Shown piece by piece: positions 1 through 7,047 of a stretch of 7,107 bases of DNA. Positions within the stretch are counted from its first letter, which is position 1, and every line of letters begins with the position of its first letter. The translations under genes and the position numbers were made by a program. Origin of the DNA: Alphaproteobacteria bacterium (lineage in GTDB: Bacteria; Pseudomonadota; Alphaproteobacteria; UBA828). The notes beneath the pieces are model-generated. The model saw only the letters and a list, made by a program, of their open reading frames with translations. It did not search any database and had not been told where the DNA came from. Location of the stretch: the NCBI GenBank assembly GCA_030604165.1, contig JAUVWK010000139.1:1-7107 (forward strand), in the 5' to 3' direction.

Positions 1-97
1 CACGGGCCGCCGAGGCACGGGCCGCCGAGACACGGGCCGCCGAGGCACGGGCCGCCGAGACACGGGCCGCCGAGGCTCGGGCCGCCGAAGCACGGGC
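1..97 (+). repeat. 15-bp tandem repeat, six copies plus a partial one, coding
   Basis: Six head-to-tail copies of the 15-bp unit CACGGGCCGCCGAGG fill bases 1-90, and a seventh begins at 91 and breaks down after CACGGGC. Copies 1, 3 and 5 end in GAGG and copies 2 and 4 in GAGA, which gives a 30-bp higher-order period. Copy 6 is divergent, with CTCGGG at its start and GAAG at its end. The unit is a multiple of three and has no stop in any frame. In the frame that runs into the M23 peptidase gene it encodes Arg-Ala-Ala-Glu-Ala alternating with Arg-Ala-Ala-Glu-Thr, a strongly helix-forming and charged pattern. Decayed pieces of the unit (GAGACGGGCCGCGGGCAC and similar) continue to about base 143. 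The array touches the window edge, so its full copy number is unknown. Confidence 0.93.
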
Positions 98-2333
98 AAA
101 CTCGAGACGGACCAACGCGAGACGGGCCGCGGGCACGCGGGCCAATGTGGCGCGTGTGGCGCGCGCCCGCGTGGCGCCACCGCCGGGCAACATGGCGGCC
201 GTGTTCAGCGTGCCCAAGGGTGGCACGCTGATGAAGATCCTGACCGATCAAGGCATCGCGCCGGCCGAGGCGAACGCCGCGGTCCGTGGCCTGCGCAAAA
301 GCTTCAACCCGCGCCGGCTGAAACCGGGGCAGCGTGTCCACCTCGTGTACAGCACGGATGCCGAGGGCCAGGCGCGGCTCGAGGCCATGAGTATCGAACT
401 GAGCGACGCGCGCCACGTACAAGTCCGGCGCCACGCCAACGGCCACTTTGTCAGCCGGCGCGCCACCGAGCCGGTGCGAGCCGAGACGCCAAGCGAATCG
501 TCCGGTGCGAGCCCGCGTTTCGTCGCCGAGGAGGCCGAACCGCGCGCCGCCGCGCAGCGCATCCGGGTGCGCCGCGGCGATACGCTGATGATCGTCTTGC
601 GCCGCGAAGGCATCGACAGGCTCGAGGCCGACCGCGCCATTCGGGCGCTACGCAAGTTCTTCAACCCGCGCCGACTGCGCGCGGGTCAAGAGCTGGCGCT
701 GTTCACCGGAACCGACTCCTCCAGCGCGGTCTCGCTCGAAGGCTTCAGCATCAAGCTTCGCGACTCCCGATACATCGAGGTCGTGCGCGCGGGCGAGCGC
801 AGCTTTAAGGCGGCGCGGGTCTCGGAGCCGAGCTTCGCCGGCATGCTGGCGGACGACGCAAGCGTGCGCACAGCCAGCGCCAAGACCGAGCCCCTCACCG
901 CCGACGACGCGTTCGACGAGGCCGCGGCCAATGACCAGCCGGGCCAGGCCATGGACGGTGCGATGGTCGCGGCGGCGGCACCGGCCGAGCTGCCGGCGCG
1001 CCTCCGGGCGCTGCGCCGCGACAGGCGGGCGGAAGCAAGGTCCGAAGAGGGCTGGGCGGCGGCGGCGCTGCTATCGGGCCGGCGCGCCGCCCCGGGCGGC
1101 CGCATGAGCAGCCACGAATGGGCCCGCGCACGGGCCTGGAACCGAGCGCCCGCGCGGCCAACCGCCAGCGGCATCGACCAGCTTGGCGAGCACCTTGGTG
1201 GCCTGGTGCATAAGGCGGTGGTCATCGGCAAGGGCGATACCCTGTTTGTGGCCCTGACGCGGGCGGGCACCGGCAAGCGCGACGCGGAAACCGCGATCGC
1301 CGCGTTCCGCAAGGTGCACAACCCGCGCCGGCTGCAAATCGGACAAACCCTGTCGTTGGCGTTCGAAACCGCGCCGGCGAACGGCACCGAGGACGACGCG
1401 CTGCTGCTGGCGCGGCTGTCGCTGGACGTGGCCCCCGACCGGGACATCTTGGTCGAGCGCGATAGCGACGGCACGTTCCGCTCCCGCGAGGTGGAACGCC
1501 CCTTGATCCGCTCGTTGCAAAAGGCCTCGGGCACGATCCAAACCAGCCTCTACGACGCCGCGATGGCGGCCGGGCTACCGATCGACGTGTTCATGGAAGC
1601 GGTCCATGTGTTCAGCTTCGATGTGGACTTCCAGCGCGAAATTCAGCCGGGCAACCGCTTCGAGGTGCTGTACGAGCGCCTCCACAACAATCGCGGCGAA
1701 ACGGTCGAGCAAGGCCCGGTGCTCTATGCGGCGCTGCAGCTGGCGGGCAAGAAGCTCGAGCTGTACCGCTTTCAGCCCGAAAACGGGCCCGTGGACTATT
1801 TCGATCCCGAGGGGCAAAGCGTGCGCCGGGCCCTGATGCGCACGCCGATCGACGGCGCGCGACAGTCCTCGGGCTTCGGCATGCGCCGGCACCCCATTCT
1901 CGGCTACAACAAGATGCACCGGGGCCTCGATTTCGCCGCCCCCCGCGGCACGCCGGTGATGGCCGCGGGCGATGGCGTGATCGAGCGGATCGGCCGCTAT
2001 GGCGCCTACGGCAAATATATCCGTATCCGGCACAGCGGTACTTATAAGACGGCCTACGCCCATCTCAGTGGCTATGCGCGCGGGATGAAGACCGGAAAAC
2101 GGGTTCGCCAAGGCCAGGTGATCGGCCATGTCGGCACCACCGGCCGCTCCACCGGGCCGCATTTGCACTACGAAGTCTTGCGCGACGGCGGCCAGATCAA
2201 TCCGCTCCGCCTCAGGTTGCCGACCGGCCAGCGCCTGACCAAGGCCGAGCTTGCCGCGTACAAGACCCAGGTTCGAAAATTGCGCGTCTTGTTCGCCGAA
2301 GTGCCCGAGGTGCAACGCGTCGCACGCCAATAG
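3..2333 (+). CDS. M23-family zinc peptidoglycan endopeptidase with three LysM/OapA-like modules (5' partial)
   Basis: Probable envelope peptidoglycan hydrolase that cuts peptide cross-links. Residue numbers count from the GTG at 147. Three similar modules begin near residues 19, 137 and 355, each with a GDTL- or GGTL-like start and a core such as RKSFNPRRLKPGQ, RKFFNPRRLRAGQ or RKVHNPRRLQIGQ. Each is followed by a beta segment (about 78-109, 196-228, 419-453). An Ala/Arg-rich linker covers 229-354. Residues 460-555 resemble the domain preceding the catalytic unit in MepM/Csd3-type enzymes. The M23 domain spans about 573-690. By family knowledge H591 and D595 (HRGLD) and H674 (HLH) bind zinc, and H639 and H672 are catalytic. 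The frame has no stop from base 3 to 147, and a GTG start would leave no signal peptide or membrane anchor, so the real start is probably upstream of the window. The stop is TAG at 2331. Family confidence is high; exact substrate is unknown. Confidence 0.9.
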   Translation, partial: RAAEARAAETRAAEARAAETRAAEARAAEARANSRRTNARRAAGTRANVARVARARVAPPPGNMAAVFSVPKGGTLMKILTDQGIAPAEANAAVRGLRKSFNPRRLKPGQRVHLVYSTDAEGQARLEAMSIELSDARHVQVRRHANGHFVSRRATEPVRAETPSESSGASPRFVAEEAEPRAAAQRIRVRRGDTLMIVLRREGIDRLEADRAIRALRKFFNPRRLRAGQELALFTGTDSSSAVSLEGFSIKLRDSRYIEVVRAGERSFKAARVSEPSFAGMLADDASVRTASAKTEPLTADDAFDEAAANDQPGQAMDGAMVAAAAPAELPARLRALRRDRRAEARSEEGWAAAALLSGRRAAPGGRMSSHEWARARAWNRAPARPTASGIDQLGEHLGGLVHKAVVIGKGDTLFVALTRAGTGKRDAETAIAAFRKVHNPRRLQIGQTLSLAFETAPANGTEDDALLLARLSLDVAPDRDILVERDSDGTFRSREVERPLIRSLQKASGTIQTSLYDAAMAAGLPIDVFMEAVHVFSFDVDFQREIQPGNRFEVLYERLHNNRGETVEQGPVLYAALQLAGKKLELYRFQPENGPVDYFDPEGQSVRRALMRTPIDGARQSSGFGMRRHPILGYNKMHRGLDFAAPRGTPVMAAGDGVIERIGRYGAYGKYIRIRHSGTYKTAYAHLSGYARGMKTGKRVRQGQVIGHVGTTGRSTGPHLHYEVLRDGGQINPLRLRLPTGQRLTKAELAAYKTQVRKLRVLFAEVPEVQRVARQ

Positions 2334-2386
2334 GCGCCGTGACGCGCCAGCCGATTTCAGAGCCTTAACAAGCTGAAGCCGCGCTG

Positions 2387-4246
2387 CTAATCGGTCTGGG
2401 CCCGGCCACTTGTCTCGGGCGCCGCCGCCTCGCGCGGCTCGGTGATCTCCACCAGCTCTTTCTGAGACAGCGTCTCGCGCGCGAGCAGCGCCCGCGCGCC
2501 CGCCTCGAGGACATCGCGTCGCGCCGTTAGGATTTCGCTCGCCCGCTCGTACGCCCCCTCGACCAGCGCGCGCACGGCGCAATCGATCTCGCGCGCCGTA
2601 TCCTCGCTGTAGCGGCGTTCGCGGAACATGCCGGGCACCTCGCCCAGCAGCGGCGTAGGCTCGCTTTCGTAGCTCATCTGGCCGAGCCCTTCGTCCATGC
2701 CGAAGCGGGTCACCATGCTGCGCGCGATGTCGGTGGCCTTGGCCAGGTCATCGGCGGCGCCGGTGGAGATCTCGTCGAAACTGAGACGTTCCGCCGCGCG
2801 CCCGCCGAGCAGCACGGTCATCTTGTTTTTCAGCTCCTCGCGCGACATGAGAAAACGGTCCTCGGTCGGACGTTGAATGGTGTAGCCGAGCGCGCCGATG
2901 CCACGCGGAATGATCGAGACCTTGTGCACCGGATCGGTCCCCGGCAGCGACACCGCCACGAGGGCATGGCCCATTTCGTGATACGCCACCACCGCGCGCT
3001 CCTTCGGGATCAGCAGCCGATTGCGCTTTTCCAGGCCGGCGACGATACGCTCGACCGCGGCAGTGACGTCGTCCATGGTCACCGCCTTGGCTTTGCGCCG
3101 CGTCGCCAGCAGCGCCGCCTCGTTGACCAGGTTGGCCAAGTCCGCGCCGGTGAAACCGGGGGTCAGCGCGGCGATCTGCTCGGCATCGACGTCCGGGCCC
3201 AAGGTGATGCCTCGCAGGTGAATCCCGACGATTTGCACGCGGCCGATCTTGTCGGGCCGATCGACCAGGATCTGACGATCGAAGCGGCCGGCCCGGAGCA
3301 GCGCGGAATCGAGGATCTCGGGCCGGTTGGTCGCCGCCAGCAGAACGATGCCGGTGCTCGGGTCGAAGCCGTCCAACTCGGCCAGAAGCTGGTTCAGGGT
3401 CTGCTCCTTCTCGTCGTGACCGCCGCCGAGCGGTCCCATGCCGCGGGCGCGCCCGAGCGCGTCGAGCTCATCGATGAAGATGATGCAGGGCGCCTTGCGA
3501 CGCGCCTGCACGAACAGGTCGCGAACCCGCGCGGCACCGACGCCGACGAACATCTCGACGAACTCCGAGCCGCTGATGGAAAAGAACGGCACCGCGGCCT
3601 CGCCGGCCACGGCGCGGGCCAGCAAGGTCTTGCCGGTGCCGGGCGGCCCGACCAGCAGAACCCCTTTCGGCAAACGGCCGCCGAGGCGTCCATAGCGCCT
3701 GGGATGGCGCAGGAACTCGATGATCTCCTTGAGCTCCTCCTTGGCTTCGTCCACGCCCGCGACGTCATCGAAAGTGACGTCGACCTGACGCTCCATATAG
3801 ACCCGCGCCTTGCTTCGCCCGACTTCCATGTAGCCGCCGCCGAGACCCCCGGCGCGGCCGAACATGCGGCGGAACAGGAAATACCAGAGCCCGACGAAGA
3901 ACAGCAGCGGCAGCACCCAGGAGAGCAGCGAACCGAAAAAGGTCTTCTCGGTATCGCCGGCGAACCGGATACCGCGCGCCAATAGCTGCTCGGCGATGTC
4001 AGGCTCGACCCTGTGAGTCACGAAATACTGGGCGCCGCCTTCGAGCGGTTCGCGGAGCTTGCCGCGAATGCGCTTCTCGGTGACGGTCACCTCCTCGATA
4101 TTGTCGGATTCGACATGCGCCAGAAACTCGCTGTAGGCGAGTTGCTCGACCGGCTCCCTGGACAGCCAGAAATACTGCAGCAGCAGGATGGCGCCGATCG
4201 CCGCCACCACATACCAGAGATTAAAGCTGTGTTTTCGTTCCACCAC
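2387..4246 (-). CDS. ftsH: ATP-dependent zinc metalloprotease FtsH, FtsH2-like accessory type
   Basis: Membrane-anchored AAA+ protease that unfolds and degrades damaged membrane and soluble proteins as a hexamer. Membrane segments lie at about residues 10-28 and 107-129 and flank a roughly 77-residue periplasmic part. The AAA+ domain has Walker A GPPGTGKT (200-207), the pore motif FVG (233-235), Walker B IIFIDE (255-260) and an SRH with arginines R321 and R324. The protease zinc site is HEMGH (H423, E424, H427), with D500 as the likely third ligand. All key residues are present, and 619 residues is near the usual length. Sequences such as IDELDALGRARG, GGHDEKEQTLNQLLAELDGF and LLRAGRFDRQ (canonical LLRPGRFDRQ) recall the accessory FtsH2 paralogues of Burkholderia and stress-tolerance islands; that clade call is from memory. 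It lies 52 bp downstream of clpB on the same strand, so co-transcription is likely. Two GTG codons stand in tandem at the start; the second (4241-4243) fits the ribosome site better. The stop is TAG. Confidence 0.96.
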   Translation of the reverse strand: MVERKHSFNLWYVVAAIGAILLLQYFWLSREPVEQLAYSEFLAHVESDNIEEVTVTEKRIRGKLREPLEGGAQYFVTHRVEPDIAEQLLARGIRFAGDTEKTFFGSLLSWVLPLLFFVGLWYFLFRRMFGRAGGLGGGYMEVGRSKARVYMERQVDVTFDDVAGVDEAKEELKEIIEFLRHPRRYGRLGGRLPKGVLLVGPPGTGKTLLARAVAGEAAVPFFSISGSEFVEMFVGVGAARVRDLFVQARRKAPCIIFIDELDALGRARGMGPLGGGHDEKEQTLNQLLAELDGFDPSTGIVLLAATNRPEILDSALLRAGRFDRQILVDRPDKIGRVQIVGIHLRGITLGPDVDAEQIAALTPGFTGADLANLVNEAALLATRRKAKAVTMDDVTAAVERIVAGLEKRNRLLIPKERAVVAYHEMGHALVAVSLPGTDPVHKVSIIPRGIGALGYTIQRPTEDRFLMSREELKNKMTVLLGGRAAERLSFDEISTGAADDLAKATDIARSMVTRFGMDEGLGQMSYESEPTPLLGEVPGMFRERRYSEDTAREIDCAVRALVEGAYERASEILTARRDVLEAGARALLARETLSQKELVEITEPREAAAPETSGRAQTD

Positions 4247-4249
4247 CGT

Positions 4250-4254
4250 CTCCT
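4250..4254 (-). promoter_or_regulatory. ftsH ribosome-binding site deciding between two GTG starts
   Basis: On the minus strand the sequence reads CCAGGAGACGGTGGTGGAA. AGGAG ends only 3 nt before the first GTG (4244-4246) but 6 nt before the second (4241-4243). The second spacing is closer to the usual optimum, so the mature start may be the second GTG, giving a protein of 618 residues. The difference is a single residue. Confidence 0.65.
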
Positions 4255-4298
4255 GGCCCGGCGACTCTCCGCGGGCTGTCCGGACCGCACGCGGCTCG

Positions 4299-6902
4299 CT
4301 AAGCGGCGCTCAACACCGCTTCGGCGTCGCGGCCGTTGATGACCAGGCCGCCTTTGCCGACGGAAATCGCCACGCTCTCCCCTTCCTTGATCGCGCCTTC
4401 GAGAATCAGGCTGGCCAGCGGATTCTGCAATTGCCGCTGAATCACGCGTTTGAGCGGCCGGGCGCCGTAGACCGGGTCGTAGCCGGCCTCGCCCAGCCAG
4501 GAGAGCGCCGCCGCATCGAGTTCGAGCGCCACCTTGCGCTCTTCCAGCAGCTTGCCGAGGCGCGCCACTTGGATCGCGACGATTATGTCCATGTGGGCGC
4601 GCGACAAGCGATGGAACAAGATGACCTCGTCCAAACGGTTCAGGAACTCGGGCCTGAAGGTGGCCCGCACCACCTCCATCACGGGCTCGCGCACGGCGTC
4701 GGAATCCTGTCCGCCCGGCTGATTGGCGAGAATCTCGCCGCCGAGGTTGGAGGTCATGATGACGATCGTGTTGCGGAAATCCACCGTATGGCCCTGCCCG
4801 TCGGTCAGCCGCCCATCGTCGAGCACCTGAAGCAGCACGTTGAAGACATCGTTGTGCGCCTTCTCGACCTCGTCGAACAAGATCACCTGATAGGGCCGGC
4901 GCCGCACCGCCTCGGTGAGCGCGCCGCCTTCCTCATAGCCGACATAACCCGGTGGCGCCCCGATCAGCCGGGCGACGGCGTGCTTCTCCATATATTCCGA
5001 CATGTCGACACGCACCATCGCCGCCTCGTCGTCGAACAGGAAGGCGGCCAGCGCCTTGGCCAACTCGGTTTTGCCGACGCCGGTCGGGCCCAGGAACAGG
5101 AACGAGCCGATCGGCCGGTCGCCATCCTGCAAGCCGGCGCGGGCGCGTCGCACCGCGTTGCTCACCGCCACCAGGGCCTCGTCCTGGCCGACCACGCGAC
5201 GGCGCAGCTCGTCTTCCATGCGCAGCAGCTTCTCGCGCTCGCCGGCCAACATCTTCTCGACCGGCACGCCGGTCCAGCGCGACACCACCGAGGCGATGTC
5301 CTGTTCCACCACCGCCTCGTTGATCAAGCGCTCCGCGTCGTCGCGCTCGAGCTCGGCCAGCTTGCGCTCGAGCTCGGGGATGACGCCGTAGGCGAGCTCG
5401 CCGGCCCGCGCCAGGTCGCCTTTGCGTTGCACGATCGCCAACTCACCGCGCGCGCCGTCCAAGCGCTCCTTGAGCTTTTGGCCGCCGGCCAGCCGCTCCT
5501 TCTCGGCTCGCCACACCGCGGTCAAGTCGGCCGAGCGCTTATCCTGTTCGGTCAGCTCCTCCTCGAGTTTCCCCAGGCGCTCCGCGGACGCCGGGTCGTC
5601 TTCCTTCTTCAGCGCCTCGCGCTCGATCTTGAGCTGAATGATGCGCCGGTCGAGCTCGTCCAGCTCTTCCGGCTTGCTGTCGATTTCCATGCGCAGGCGA
5701 CTCGCCGCCTCATCCATCAGGTCGATCGCCTTGTCGGGCAGAAAGCGATCGGCGATGTAGCGGTTGGACAAGGTCGCCGCCGCCACCAGCGCGCTGTCGG
5801 TGATGCGCACGCCGTGGTGAATCTCGTATTTCTCCTTCAAACCGCGCAGGATCGAGATGGTGTCCTCGACCGTGGGTTCGGCCACGAAGACCGGCTGAAA
5901 GCGCCGCGCCAGCGCGGCGTCCTTTTCGACGCGTTTGCGATATTCGTCGAGCGTGGTGGCGCCGACGCAGTGCAGCGCGCCGCGCGCCAGCGCCGGCTTG
6001 AGCAAGTTGGAGGCGTCCATTGCGCCCTCCGCGGCGCCGGCGCCAACCAAGGTGTGCATTTCGTCGATAAACAGCACGACCTCGCCCTCGGCCGCCGTGA
6101 TTTCGGCGAGCACCGCCTTGAGCCGCTCTTCGAACTCGCCGCGAAATTTCGCCCCGGCCACCAGGGCCCCGAGATCGAGCGCGAGCAGGCGCTTTTCGTG
6201 CATCGATTCCGGCACATCGCCATTGACGATGCGCTGGGCGAGGCCTTCGACGATGGCGGTCTTGCCGACGCCGGGCTCGCCGATGATCACCGGGTTGTTC
6301 TTGGTCCGCCGGGAGAGCACCTGGATGGTACGGCGGATCTCATCGTCGCGGCCGATCACCGGATCGAGCTTGCCCTCGCGCGCCGCCTCCGTCAGGTCGC
6401 GGGCATATTTCTTGAGTGCGTCGTAGCTGTCCTCGGCGGTCGCGCTCTCGGCCTTGCGCCCCTTGCGCAGATCGTCGATCGCCCGACTGAGCGCTTGCGG
6501 CGTGGCGCCGGCCTCGTGCACGACTTGCGCGGCGGCCGAGCCGGTGGCGAGCGCGAGCGCCAACAACAAGCGCTCCACGGTGACGAAGCTGTCGCCGGCC
6601 TTCTTGGCGAGCTGTTCGGCGCTTTCGAAGAGGCGCGCGGTCTCGGGCGCGAGATATAACTGGCCCGCGCCGCCGCCCTCGACCGAGGGCAGCTTGGCCA
6701 ACTCGGCCTCGACCGCCTTGAGCGCCGCATCCGGCCGCCCCCCCGCCGCCCGGATCAGGTTCGCCGCGAGCCCCTCCGCATCGTCGAGCAACACCTTGAG
6801 CAGGTGCGTCGGCGTGAATTGCTGGTGGCCGCTCCGCAATGCCAGCCCCTGCGCGGCCTGTACGAAGCCGCGCACCCGCTCGGTGAATTTCTCGAAATCC
6901 AT
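4299..6902 (-). CDS. clpB: ATP-dependent protein disaggregase ClpB (Hsp100)
   Basis: Cytosolic hexameric AAA+ chaperone that, with DnaK/DnaJ/GrpE, threads proteins out of heat-induced aggregates. At 867 residues it has the normal ClpB length. The N domain (about 1-145) opens with the characteristic MDFEKFTERVRGFVQAAQ, which fixes the ATG start. AAA1 has Walker A GEPGVGKT (208-215), a pore loop with KFRG (252-255, Phe where E. coli has Tyr), Walker B VVLFIDE (275-281) and arginines at 333-334. The charged coiled-coil middle domain, the site of DnaK contact, covers about 405-530. AAA2 has Walker A GPTGVGKT (605-612), pore loop GYVGYEEGG (652-660), Walker B VILFDE (673-678) and a sensor-2 GARPLKR (813-819). 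I see no IGL/IGF loop of the type that lets ClpA/ClpX bind ClpP, which fits a disaggregase. It is the first gene of a probable clpB-ftsH operon behind a sigma-32-type promoter. The stop is TAG at 4299-4301. Confidence 0.99.
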   Translation of the reverse strand: MDFEKFTERVRGFVQAAQGLALRSGHQQFTPTHLLKVLLDDAEGLAANLIRAAGGRPDAALKAVEAELAKLPSVEGGGAGQLYLAPETARLFESAEQLAKKAGDSFVTVERLLLALALATGSAAAQVVHEAGATPQALSRAIDDLRKGRKAESATAEDSYDALKKYARDLTEAAREGKLDPVIGRDDEIRRTIQVLSRRTKNNPVIIGEPGVGKTAIVEGLAQRIVNGDVPESMHEKRLLALDLGALVAGAKFRGEFEERLKAVLAEITAAEGEVVLFIDEMHTLVGAGAAEGAMDASNLLKPALARGALHCVGATTLDEYRKRVEKDAALARRFQPVFVAEPTVEDTISILRGLKEKYEIHHGVRITDSALVAAATLSNRYIADRFLPDKAIDLMDEAASRLRMEIDSKPEELDELDRRIIQLKIEREALKKEDDPASAERLGKLEEELTEQDKRSADLTAVWRAEKERLAGGQKLKERLDGARGELAIVQRKGDLARAGELAYGVIPELERKLAELERDDAERLINEAVVEQDIASVVSRWTGVPVEKMLAGEREKLLRMEDELRRRVVGQDEALVAVSNAVRRARAGLQDGDRPIGSFLFLGPTGVGKTELAKALAAFLFDDEAAMVRVDMSEYMEKHAVARLIGAPPGYVGYEEGGALTEAVRRRPYQVILFDEVEKAHNDVFNVLLQVLDDGRLTDGQGHTVDFRNTIVIMTSNLGGEILANQPGGQDSDAVREPVMEVVRATFRPEFLNRLDEVILFHRLSRAHMDIIVAIQVARLGKLLEERKVALELDAAALSWLGEAGYDPVYGARPLKRVIQRQLQNPLASLILEGAIKEGESVAISVGKGGLVINGRDAEAVLSAA

Positions 6903-6903
6903 C

Positions 6904-6976
6904 GCCTCCTACTCCGCTCAGCCACCCAGCCCCCATGAACCGGCTCAGCGCCGCATTCGGATCAAACCTAGGAAGC
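6904..6976 (-). promoter_or_regulatory. Possible ribosome-site-sequestering helix in the clpB leader
   Basis: In the minus-strand transcript, GCUUCCUA (complement of 6969-6976) can pair with UAGGAGGC (complement of 6904-6911) as an 8-bp helix with one G-U wobble. The helix would cover the whole clpB ribosome-binding site, and the loop between the arms is 57 nt. Pairing of this sort would lower translation at normal temperature and melt on heating, as in RNA thermometers. The complementarity is visible; the regulatory role is inference, and the anti-site arm also lies inside the palindrome GAAGCTTC, which could fold otherwise. Confidence 0.3.
6905..6910 (-). promoter_or_regulatory. clpB ribosome-binding site
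   Basis: The minus strand reads TAGGAGGCGATG. AGGAGG is a full match to the anti-Shine-Dalgarno complement but sits only 2 nt from the ATG, closer than usual. The start is still secure because the ClpB N-terminal sequence is canonical from this Met. The close spacing means any pairing that covers the site also reaches the start region. Confidence 0.8.
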
Positions 6977-7019
6977 TTCGGGCACTGCTTTTCAGGCCTG
7001 CCGTCGCCTTACGGCCTCT

Positions 7020-7047
7020 ATATGGGGAAGCGAGGCCGGCGCACAAG
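7020..7047 (-). promoter_or_regulatory. Sigma-32 (RpoH) heat-shock promoter of clpB-ftsH
   Basis: On the minus strand a -35 element CTTGTGC (7041-7047) is followed by 13 bp and a -10 element CCCCATAT (7020-7027), then A. The known E. coli sigma-32 consensus is CTTGAAA, 13-15 bp, CCCCATNTA. The -10 match is complete and the -35 keeps the CTTG core. Transcription would begin near 7010-7014 and leave a leader of about 110 nt before the clpB ATG. Alphaproteobacterial RpoH sites usually keep the CTTG but vary more at -10, so this is a close match to the enterobacterial form. clpB is a classic RpoH target, which supports the call. Confidence 0.85.

Noticed and set aside
147..149. GTG at 147 as the true start of the M23 gene
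   Set aside because: It has no convincing ribosome-binding site, the frame is open upstream to the window edge, and the resulting protein lacks an export signal. It cannot be excluded without upstream sequence.
686..1541. Two minus-strand frames opposite the M23 linker region
   Set aside because: They are Ser/Arg/Ala-rich shadows of the peptidase gene with no domains.
2333..2348. Hairpin GGCGC-CGTGAC-GCGCC just after the M23 stop as a terminator
   Set aside because: The stem is only 5 bp, overlaps the stop codon and is not followed by a T run.
1575..2582. A 335-codon minus-strand frame across the M23 domain and the end of ftsH
   Set aside because: It overlaps two well-supported genes, one of them on the same strand, and has an unstructured Arg/Ala/His-rich translation.
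2873..3985. A 370-codon + strand frame opposite ftsH
   Set aside because: It lies wholly within ftsH, whose motifs are complete, and shows no domain or ribosome site of its own.
4247..4298. Palindrome GTCCGGAC between clpB and ftsH as a terminator or operator
   Set aside because: It is a short GC palindrome without a T run in GC-rich sequence, expected by chance.
4188..6659. An 823-codon open frame on the + strand, opposite clpB
   Set aside because: The opposite strand encodes an unmistakable full-length ClpB. The + strand translation is rich in His, Arg, Gln and Asp with no recognisable domain, typical of antisense frames in GC-rich genes with strong third-position bias.
4299..6902. ClpB-like gene as a ClpK/ClpG-type disaggregase from a transmissible stress island
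   Set aside because: It has the canonical ClpB length, N-terminus and middle domain, without the extra N-terminal region of ClpK/ClpG, and no small heat-shock protein or other island gene is in the window.
7000..7015. Inverted repeat GCCGT-CGCCTT-ACGGC near the start of the clpB leader
   Set aside because: The predicted transcription start falls in or near one arm, so the RNA hairpin may never form in full, and the stem is only 5 bp.
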